A stretch of 64,000 nt of DNA, taken from positions 22,382,640 through 22,446,639 of the forward strand of contig OY804590.1 of the NCBI GenBank assembly GCA_963680875.1. Direction: 5' to 3'. Under the pieces are notes generated by a model. It did no database searches. It worked only from the letters and a program-made list of their open reading frames with translations, and was not told where the DNA came from. How positions within the stretch are numbered: position 1 is the stretch's first letter; each line of letters opens with the position of its first letter. Below are positions 22,884 to 34,800 of this stretch, one piece after another. Position numbers and translations under genes: made by a program. This stretch comes from Bathymodiolus brooksi. Lineage: Eukaryota > Mollusca > Bivalvia > Mytilida > Modiolidae.

Positions 22884-25800
22884 CTACGAAATAAATTAAA
22901 ATTACAAGTAAGATAATGTTTTTTAGTAACTTAGTCCATATCATAACTAAAATCAACTAAAAATGTTTCAAAAATATGTGGGGGTTGCTGTGGTTGTGAT
23001 CATATGGTAGTTGGATTTACAACTACCTGTGCAATTGTGACTGTATATTTGTTCCACATAATATAAGTTCCAACAGGAACCAAACTGTGTATAACAAGGG
23101 CAATGCAAAGCGTGGCGTATCCCCTCGCCTAACAATTTGACCCTGTGACCTTGAAAATCAATAGGGTTCCAGATTCTCTTAAGGACGATGTATGTACCAA
23201 GTTTGGTCAAAATCCATTGAAAGATGTTGATTCTAGAGTGTTCACAAGGATGTAATGCGGTAAAAATTTGACACCTTGACCTTTGACCTTGAAAATCAAT
23301 AGGGTTCCAGACTCTCATAAGGACTAAGTATGTACCAAGTTTGGCGAAAATCCATTGAATGATGTTGATTCTAGTGTTCACAAGGATGTCACACGGTAAA
23401 AATTTGACCCAGTGACCTTGACCTTTAACCTTGAAAATCAATAGGATTCCATATTCTCATAAGGACTAAGTATGTACCAAGTTTGGCGAAAATCCATTGA
23501 ATGATGTTGATTCTAGTGTTCACAAGGATGTCACACGGTAAAAATTTGACCCAGTGACCTTGACCTTTAACCTTGAAAATCAATAGGGTTCCAGATTCTC
23601 TTAAGGACTAAGTATGTACCAAGTTTGGTCAAAATCCATTGAAGGATGTTGATTCTAGAGTGTTCACAAGGATGTCACATGGTAAAAATTTGACCCGGTG
23701 ACCTTGACCTTTGACCTTGAAAATCAATAGGATTCCATATTCTCTTAAGGACTAAGTATGTACCAAGTTTGGTCAAAATCCATTGAAGGATGTTGATTCT
23801 AGAGTGTTCACAAGGATGTTAAGGAAGGACGGACGGTAGCGTTACTGTATCCCTTCGCAACTTCGTTGGCGAGGGGATAATAAAAGTTCTCCAGAACAAA
23901 TATTATATAATATGTGTTCTATGTTTATAAAAGAATTTCCAGGAATAAATCTTTATAATATTTGTTCCATCTATTGATGGAAATAATATTATGGTACATG
24001 TATAGGTAAGGTCATGTGATACATGTAATCAGTTTTTAAATCATCCACCTGTGACTTGTTTACTTTAATGCATGAAAAACATGGAAGCAGAGGAGTATGA
24101 AAAGATTTTCTCATATTTATCAGATGGCTCTTACAATAAAGGTAAGAACTTTCTATTTATTTACCAATATTAGTATTATGTTCCTATCTTCCTATTCAAA
24201 TATTTAAAAAAGGATATTGAATGTCATAATAATTTCTTTACAGTCAGTCAATAAATGGCCACTGGCCAGTATTTAACTTTAAAAAAAAAACATATTGACA
24301 AACATTCTAAGATTACTGCTAGTAAGGATTCATTGCAGTATTTGATAAGATTATCATCATCTAAACAGTTATTGTGTTCCCTTAATATCTGGAACTTCTA
24401 TTATGTAATATTTATTCCTGTCATAAATTTATAAAATAATTATTTCACACGGAAATTTATTATTATTATAATCATACATTCCACTTGCAAATATCATCAT
24501 ATGATAATAATTCATTATATAAGAATTTTTCTACCTGGAAACTATACTACATAATATTTATTCCACACGGAAACTCTATTACATAGTATTTATCCACTTG
24601 GAAACTCTACTACATAATAATTATTCCACCCAGAAAATCTACTACATAATAATTATTCCACCTGGAAACTCCACTTCATAATTATTCCACCTGGAAACTC
24701 TACTACATATGAATTATTCCACCCAGAAACTCTACTACATAATAATTATTCCACCCCGACACTCTACTACATAATAATTATTCCTCCTGGAAATTTCTTT
24801 ATTAGTTTGCTTGAACAAGTTTATCAGTCAAGTTAAAAAAATCTCTTTGGATGTATTTTTCCTCTGTTGGAAATTTTATTGTGTAATTATGTTCCGGAGG
24901 GACAACTCAGTAAGTCTTTCACACAAAGAAAAAACATTTACTTCACTGCTTGACATGACAGGACAAATGTCCTCACATAGTCACAATCGAAAATATCATT
25001 GAGCATTCAACAATGAAAAAAAGTTCCTTTTTGGTTTGGTTTATGGTGTTTAATGCCACTTTCAATAATATTTCAGTCATATCAAATTGTTGGTCCATTA
25101 TTAAAAAAGTTACCTATGTTAATTATATTTTCTGAAGTGTAAAAATCTGGATGGAGTGAGTACAAATAGTGTAAGAGCCTAACCATCAAAACAAAATAAC
25201 AGACATGTGCTTTCAATGTATATTTCATTGTACCATGTGACATAGTACAGTCTGTTAATTGTACTCACTCCATCCAGATTTTTACACTTCAGAAAATATA
25301 ATTAACATAGGTAACTTTTTTAATAATGGACCAAAAATTTTGAAATTAATTGTCAGAGTTCATATATATCATATATTCTAATACAACATCCTTCTTTCGC
25401 TTTGAAAACAAACGAGCGATTTATCGATTGGGTATAATCTCATTAGCACATGCGTCGGTGGACGTGACTGACTTTCCCGTCTTAAATGTACATGTTGATC
25501 AATTATCGTCTGCTCAAATTTGGCAGCATAAATTGTGTACGACATATTCCGCAAATGTAAATATAATTATCCGTCTTCCAATCAAAGCATACTACCGTAT
25601 GTGTACTCTTAGACATATCAGAATCGAAATAATTCATGGAAGCCAGAATGTGATTTATTGCCGTAACGGTCACCTGCTCATAACGGTCACTTTCGTGCTC
25701 TCCCGGTGCATTTAACTATATATTTTAATTTGATATAGCGGTCACCTGTTCAATGTGGTCAGCGGTCATCATTTATTAGTAATTTTCAGCCTAAAACCTT

Positions 25801-28800
25801 TGTATACCAGTAAATTTATTTTTAAAATAACACCGGAAGTGATTTCGGAAGATCAGTATTTTTCTCAAATGTACCAAAAATGCCAAGGTGTTACAAATGC
25901 TACAAAATATATTGATTAGTTTAATTAACTAAATAAACAAACCCTATACATTTTAATAGAAAATTACTCAAAGGATAGTTTATACCCAGGGGTTATTTGA
26001 GATTTTTTATTCATTCCAATGAGATTAGAAATTAACTTTCCCAAAATATGGAAAACATCGTATTCTGTATCTAGTGCATCATGTCAAAATCATCAACATC
26101 CGTAACTATGAAAGCTATGAAATTAGACAACAAAATGAAAGCAATAAATCTGTGTGATGGTGGGAAAAGTTGCCGGGTTGTGGTCGAGGAGATGGGTGAT
26201 GGTCATACCTAGATAATGAGCATTCTTAAAAGAAAACGTGAGATTCTTGACGATTTTGAAAACAATGTTCCCAGTTCGAGAAAACGCCAATGTCGTGTTA
26301 CTGGAAATGAAAACATTAACAAATTATGCTGGAATTGGTTTCAGGATTTTATTTATTTATTTGTATGTTTTATTTAAATCATATCATATTGAGATAATTT
26401 CATCAACAATAAATGTAAACAAGAGTAACATTATGACAGGAACAAAATAACAAGCAAAACATTAAATGTAATTAATTTTTATTATTCACAACTAATGTAG
26501 AATATTTCGTCGAATAACCTTCATATAAAGGTCACCTATATATAGTGGTCATTTTGTCAATCTCCCCCAGGTGACCACTATAGACAGGTTTGACTGTACA
26601 TCTAGAAAAAAAATGTTGATTTGAAAACTGGATTTTTATGAATTTTTTATCTAGACATTTATAGAAATCAAACGAACTATAGTTGTAAACCTAACTACCA
26701 TACGATCACGACTACCCCACCCCTACCAGACATATAGGAAGAGGAATGCCTGATCGGTATATTGAAATGACCAGTGAAACCCCTGACCGTCGGTAGGTGT
26801 CTGAAGCCATTTCGCGGTGAATACCAGGGGTGCCGAAAAGAGATCATTCAAATAGTCAAACCTGTCTATAGTGGTCACCTGGGGGAGAATGACAAAATGA
26901 CCACTATATACAGGTGACCTTTATATGGAGGGTTTGAATTTTCGACAAGATATTGTACATTTGTTGTGAATAAACATTTTTTAATTACCTGTTATGTTTG
27001 CTTGTTATTTTGTTCTTGTGGTCATGTTACTGAACTTACTCTTGTTTACATTTATTGTTGATGAAGTTATCTCAAAGTGATATTATTTAAATAGTGATAT
27101 GATACAACATAATGTGATAAAGTTTGTCATTGACTTGCGACAAGTCGGTTTTTTTCTCCAGGTACTCCGGTCCGGTTTCCTCCACCAATAAAACTGATCG
27201 CCACAATATAACTGATATATTGGTGAAAGCGGCGTTAAACACCATAAAGCATAAACAAAGCCTCAATATGATATGATTTGAAGAAAACATACAAATACCG
27301 TAAATAAATAAATAAATTTAATAAACAAAGGTACAATTCTAATGGAATCTGTAGAAAGATAATAATATAATGTTTAAGCAATCTTGAAGAAGTCTGTAAT
27401 TTTTGCTTGAGCTAATCGTGTAATGCATATTGCAGTACATCTTTCGTCAATGGTGTTCAGTGCAGCTAATATTTGAACATCTCCATGTGCAATTGCAAAT
27501 CCTTTCATTTTTTCTGTATATTGGTTCATTTCCACAATAGTACAAATGTCATCAACATTATCATCCTCGTCTGAACTTTCCTCAATATCATTTTTGTTAA
27601 ACAAAATGTCCTGAGCATTTTGAGTCCAATCTGTTTTGTCATTATCACACGTTCTAAGCTCAGAGTCAATCTCAACAAGGTTTTTGTATGAAATGCCAAA
27701 GAGATCATTAGCCATTTGTAGAACAATTAGGGGTACATCATCACTTTCATTGTCTGTGTATTTTTCAACATTTTCCTGGTGAATGAAACCACACCGCTTA
27801 AAGCATTTTTGGATAGTTGAGTTGTCCAGATCATTCCAGGAGTTACTTATCCAATATATGGTATCAAGCACAGATATTTGCTTGAGTAAGTCAGATCCAT
27901 TTAAAGTTTTATCTGTATCCATTTTCATTATGGTTTTTTGCAATTGACGACGGCGGTATCTTAACTTCAAAGCCTGTATTATCCCTTGATCCATCGGCTG
28001 TGATTTAGATGTGGTGTTAGCAGGTAAAAACTGCAAAGTTACATTATTAAGTGTTAATTTGGGGTGACTTGGTGCATTGTCTAGAAACAGTAGAACATGT
28101 CGATTCTGTTGACGCATTTTCTTATCAAAGCGAGTTATCCAATCCTCAAAAATTGCAGAGGTCATCCAGGCTTTCTTATTATTACGATAAATAACTGGTA
28201 AACTCTTTGGATCCATTTTACCAAAACACCTTGGTTGTCGTGATTTTCCAATAACTACTAACGGTTCCTTCTCCCCAATCATATTTGCACAACATGACAC
28301 TGTGATACGATCCTTTGACCGTTTCCCACCATGACAATCCTGTCCTTTCACAAAGAATGAACGATTTCCAGAGTCCCGAAAAAATAAACAGTTTCATCCA
28401 TATTATTATAAATATCTCTTGGATGATAATCCTTTATCAGATTTGGTAATTTTGATTTCCACTCAGATACAATTGTGACATTTACATCACCACTTTCACC
28501 TGACATTGTACGAAAAACGATGTTATGTCTCTGTAAAAAAGATTGTAGCCAGCCATTTGAAGCTTTGAATTGATCTACTCCAAGGTCCTTAGGGACCGAC
28601 CATTTAACTTGAAGGGGTAGGTTATGGTTTTTTTCTAAAAAAATATTCTGATTCCCAATGTTGCTGAAAAAAAAATATTCTGATTGTGGTGAAGGAAAAA
28701 AAATAATCTGATTCAGAGTCTTTGTCATATAACCTAATGTTAAATTCTTGAACAAAAATTCGCGCTTCGCGCTACAAAAAAAATAAATATTCTAACTCTT

Positions 28801-31800
28801 GTGTTGTCTGGAAAAAAAATTCTGAACGAAACAAAAATCCATAACCCCCCCCTTCAAGTTAAATGGTCGGTCCCTTAGCAAACTTGAGAGCTTGTTCCTG
28901 TATCAATGGGCCACTAATATTTATTCTTCTGCCAGTAGCTTCTTGAAACCAATCCCAGCATAATTGGTTAATGTCTTCATTTCCTGTCGCACGACGTTGA
29001 CGTTTTCTTGAACCGGGCATATTGTTTTTAAAATCGTCAAGTATCTCACTTTTTCCTTTTAGAATGTTCATGATCTGGGTGCGACCAACACCCATCTCCT
29101 CGGCCACGGCCCGACAACTTTTCCCACCATAACACATATTTATAGCCTTCACTTTATCGTCTAAATTTAAAGTTTTCCTAGTTACGAATGTTGACATGAT
29201 AGTCATGATGCACTAGATACGTAATACAATCTTTCCGATGCAAAATATATTTGATGAGTGAATTTTTACTCTCATTGTAGTGAATAAAAATCTCAAATAA
29301 CCTCCGGGTATTACCTGTTCTTCAAGTAATTTATTATTCACAAAATGTAAAATAGAGTTTGTTTATTTAGTTAATTAAATTAATCAATGTTTTGTTACAC
29401 TTGTAACACCTCGGCATTTTTAGTACATTAGAGAAAAATACCGATCTTCCGGTATTATTTAAAAAAAACAATTACCGTTATACAAAGGTTTTATGCTGAA
29501 AATTACCAATAAATGGTGGCCGCTGACCACATTGAACAGGTGACCGCTATATCGAATTAAAATATATAGTAAAACGCACTGGGAGAGCACGAAAGTGACC
29601 GTTATGACCAGGTGACCACTATACAAAGGTGACCGTTAGGGCAGGTTTGACTGTACTTAATAAAAAGACAGATAAAAAAATAAATAAAAGTTTGGATAAT
29701 ATCAACTCCAACAAAAAAAAGAAGCTTGTGGTTCCTATCCCAGGCGATTGTGGCACGGAATTATCCCCCCCCCCCCCCCCCCCCATTTTTAACCATCTGT
29801 TTTATGAATTCATAAATTACTGTGTTGTGCAGTTACTCATGATTTACTTTCAATATTCAGAATGCATCATAAATTCATATATTGAATGACTTACCAAAGG
29901 GAGATCATTCATACTATAAACAATGACTCCCTGATATTGTGGTGTATTTTCTGTAATACGTCCCAGTCCAGACTTCATCACATGATGTCCATATACAAAC
30001 TGCTGTTCTGCATTGGGCTTTAACCATACTTTATACTGTAATTACAAAATAATCATTACATGTGTATTAGAAACCAATCTATAAATTGAAATTAGAAGAT
30101 TGTTGGATCTTTTTATTACGCAGTGGTCCACTAACATCTAACAACATCCAGTAGGTTTATGTCAATATGATGCTAAACGCCACCTTCAACAATATTGCAG
30201 TTATATCGTGATGGTCAGTTTTATTGGTGGAGGAGACTGGAGTAACCACAGAAAACCACTGACCTGCATCAAGTCACTGACAAACTTTATCACATAATGT
30301 TGCATCGAGAAAACCTTGCCTGGGCGGGATTTGAAGTCACAGTGTTAGTGGTGATAGGCACTGATTGCATAGGTAGTTGTAAATCCAACTACCATACGAT
30401 CACGATGGCTCCTTACAACATCCAGTATCATGTTACATTTCAAACAATTTTTTTTCGCATGTTTCAAGCCAGGACCTGAATTTTCAATGTTAAATGTTGT
30501 GGTCTATTTTCTATTCAATGGATTGAGGTTGTTAGTTTTGTTAATATTGGTGGAATCACTACCCATCACTGTTTTAAACTTTCTTTCCATAATAAATTAC
30601 ATATTTGGCAAAAGTTAACAGAACAATTTTACAGTAAATCATATAAGACATACAGTAAGTAAGTGACTGTAGTTTTTACTAGAACTACATGCTGAGCTAG
30701 ATTTCGATAGTTCTAGTAGCAGTATCTCACTGAAACAAGTCGGCAGGTAGCCATGTCATTCCACTCAAAGGTAGCCTAAGCCATCTTTGCTATCCTGTTT
30801 AAGCCCTTTGGTTTAATTGCTCTCAAAGACTAAATTATTTGGCTTTCCAATCTTTTGACAAAGAGTCTACCTGATGAAGGTTGTTCCCTAAACGTGTCTT
30901 GTGCACTAAGTTAGATATCAAAATCTTTTTTATACATTATGTTGATTTTGAGCCAATCACATTAAAACGTGCCCAATATCACATTACAAGTTTCATGTTA
31001 AACATAGGTCTGCTTTTATCAAAACAATGCCAGTCTTCGAAATTAAGACTTTCGAATTTACTGGCCCGAAAACTTCAAAATTAGAATATTTATATAGATT
31101 CTATTGAAAAAATTTGGCAAAAGTCACTGGTCCGAATCAATTTTCACTGGCTGTGGGCCACCGGACCACTGCTAAAGTCGATGACTGCAATGCCATGCTC
31201 TATGTTATTTTCAATTATATATTTTTTTACCTTGGCATAAGGAGATATAAAATCAAGTGCTGTAATGTGTAGTTTGAAATTCTGCACTCCTGTGAATTTA
31301 CCAAAACATGTTCCCATACTGATGAGGTTCTTCCTGGCTATATTGCCAGCTAATTTCATCAAGTCTTCTCTGAAGTGAAAAAAAAAGAAGAAATGTTACA
31401 AATGATGTTCAACAAAATAAAACAATTGTAACATGTTTAATTACAGTTTCCATGGCTTACTACAGCCTAGTACAGGCACAGAAACCAGGCCTGTAAAATA
31501 ACTTTGAAAATTACCTTGGTCTTTAATCAAAACTCTTTCATATGCCTAATTCAACATGTAAGTCAAAAACTGAAAACATGCATGTACACAGGAATAATCA
31601 CTTTCAGATGGTCACTGCATTTGAGAAAAGGGATTATCTGAGTATTCTCCCTTATACAATTTCATGAGAACGAGTGATTATTGTTTAACACCAAATAACC
31701 AATAATTTTTCAGCTATATTATGACAAGAACAAGCTACATTCGATTAGATGACGATGATGTCCGCTTTGTACTAGACCAACACGCTTAGTTGGATTTTTA

Positions 31801-34800
31801 TAGTGCTAGCTCACCGAAACAACAGTCCTCGGGTAGACATGTTGCTCCACTTGGACACATTATTCCGATTCTGACCTAACCAGTCCTTGCACTTACTCTT
31901 TAATGCTGCATGCTTAGAGGAGAAGCAACAAATACCAATTTTATAGTCTGGTTTTACCTGAGAGTGGGGTCGAACACACAATCTACCGCACTTGAGGCAA
32001 GCACGCTAATCATTACACCACCAATGCAGTCAAATTCAATTTCAAAATTAAATGTGAAAAAGTCAGTAACATGGTAAAAAAAAATTATTGAAGAAAATCC
32101 TTTTATTTGCATAAAAAACAATGTTTTGCTTTTCCAAAATGTAATTCAGTATGTATACAGCAAATCAGTATTCTTTTAAGGATGACTAGAACATAGACCT
32201 TTAACTTAATGTGTATTTGCAATTAGCAATGTGAACTTTGATCTACCTGACATAAAACACTCTATCTTTATGAAGTCTAAAACAATATGTGCCATCAGGT
32301 CTGTCTAGCAGTAGTTTGATATTTTCTCCAATACTGAAAAAAAGAAAGAAAATACATTAAAACAAATAACACCTTATTCTAACTTTAAGAGTAGACAATG
32401 AAAGCAAGTATTTCTTTTTTTGCTGGATGCAAATGCGACTACAGTACAGTCAAATCACTGTGATAGACATATCACTCTTCTTAGTGATACTGATACAGTA
32501 CAGTCAGAGACATAGCATGATAAATCACTGTGATAGGCATAGCACTCTTCTTAGTGATACTGATACAGTACAGTCAGAGACATAGCATGATAAATCACTG
32601 TGATAGACATATCACTCTTCTTAGTGATACTGATACAGTACAGTCAGAGACATAGCATGATAAATCACTGTGATAGACATAGCACTCTTCCTAGTGATAC
32701 TGATACAGTACAGTCAGAGACATAGCATGATAAATCACTGTGATAGACGTATCACTCTTCTTAGTGATACTGATACAGTACAGTCAGAGACATACCATGA
32801 TCAATCACTGTGATAGACATAGCACTCTTCTTAGTGATACTGATACAGTACAGTCAGAGACATAGCGTGATAAATCACTGTGATAGACATAGCACTCTTC
32901 TTAGTGATACTGATACAGTACAGTCAGAGACATAGCATGATAAATCACTGTGATAGACGTATCACTCTTCTTAGTGATACTGATACAGTACAGTCAGAGA
33001 CATACCATGATAAATCACTGTGATAGACATAGCACTCTTCTTAGTGATACTGATACAGTACAGTCAGAGACATAGCGTGATAAATCACTGTGATAGACAT
33101 AGCACTCTTCTTAGTGATACTGATACAGTACAGTCAGAGACATAGCGTGATAAATCACTGTGATAGACATAGCACTCTTCTTAGTGATACTGATACAGTA
33201 CAGTCAGAGACATAGCATGATAAATCACTGTGATAGACATAGCACTCTTCTTAGTGATACTGATACAGTACAGTCAGAGACATAGCGTGATAAATCACTG
33301 TGATAGACATATCACTCTTCTTAGTGATACTGATACAGTACAGTCAGAGACATAGCATGATAAATCACTGTGATAGACATATCACTCTTCTTAGTGATAC
33401 TGATACAGTACAGTCAGAGACATAGCATGATAAATCACTGTGATAGACATAGCACTCTTCTTAGTGATACTGATACAGTACAATCAGAGACATAGCATGA
33501 TAAATCACTGTGATAGACATATCACTCTTCTTAGTGATACTGATACAGTACAGTCAGAGACATACCATGATAAATCACTGTGATAGGCATAGCACTCTTC
33601 TTAGTGATACTGATACAGTACAGTCAGAGACATAGCATGATAAATCACTGTGATAGACATATCACTCTTCTTAGTGATACTGATACAGTACAGTCAGAGA
33701 CATAGCATGATAAATCACTGTGATAGACGTATCACTCTTCTTAGTGATACTGATACAGTACAGTCAGAGACATAGCATGATAAATCACTGTGATAGACAT
33801 AGCACTCTTCTTAGTGATACTGATACAGTACAGTCAGAGACATAGCATGATAAATCACTGTGATAGACATATCACTCTTCTTAGTGATACTGATACAGTA
33901 CAGTCAGAGACATAGCGTGATAAATCACTGTGATAGACATAACACTCTTCTTAGTGATACTGATACAGTACAGTCAGAGACATAGCATGATAAATCACTG
34001 TGATAGACATAGCACTCTTCTTAGTGATACTGATACAGTACAGTCAGAGACATAGCGTGATAAATCACTGTGATAGACATAACACTCTTCTTAGTGATAC
34101 TGATACAGTACAGTCAGAGACATAGCATGATAAATCACTGTGATAGACATATCACTCTTCTTAGTGATACTGATACAGTACAGTCAGAGACATAGCATGA
34201 TAAATCACTGTGATAGACATAGCACTCTTCCTAGTGATACTGATACAGTACAGTCAGAGACATAGCATGATAAATCACTGTGATAGACGTATCACTCTTC
34301 TTAGTGATACTGATACAGTACAGTCAGAGACATACCATGATCAATCACTGTGATAGACATAGCACTCTTCTTGGTGATACTGATACAGTACAGTCAGAGA
34401 CATAGCGTGATAAATCACTGTGATAGACATAGCACTCTTCTTAGTGATACTGATACAGTACAGTCAGAGACATAGCATGATAAATCACTGTGATAGACGT
34501 ATCACTCTTCTTAGTGATACTGATACAGTACAGTCAGAGACATACCATGATAAATCACTGTGATAGACATAGCACTCTTCTTAGTGATACTGATACAGTA
34601 CAGTCAGAGACATAGCGTGATAAATCACTGTGATAGACATAGCACTCTTCTTAGTGATACTGATACAGTACAGTCAGAGACATAGCGTGATAAATCACTG
34701 TGATAGACATAGCACTCTTCTTAGTGATACTGATACAGTACAGTCAGAGACATAGCATGATAAATCACTGTGATAGACATAGCACTCTTCTTAGTGATAC

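Larger units (their letters stand above)
26855..29653 (-). mobile_element. Tigger/pogo element, long copy (B), 2.8 kb
   Basis: Ends GTCAAACCTG (left, first two bases lost) and CAGGTTTGACTG (right), flanked by TA at 26853-26854 and 29654-29655. Subterminal repeats of GGTGACC type occur at both ends. It encodes a broken transposase on the minus strand, is split by a SINE (27100-27262) and carries a MITE (28592-28874). It lies in NIP7 intron 4, in the same orientation as NIP7. Confidence 0.93.

Noticed and set aside
25350..25715. 121-codon plus-strand frame
   Set aside because: Runs from noncoding spacer into the Tigger terminal repeat; no domain or conservation signal.
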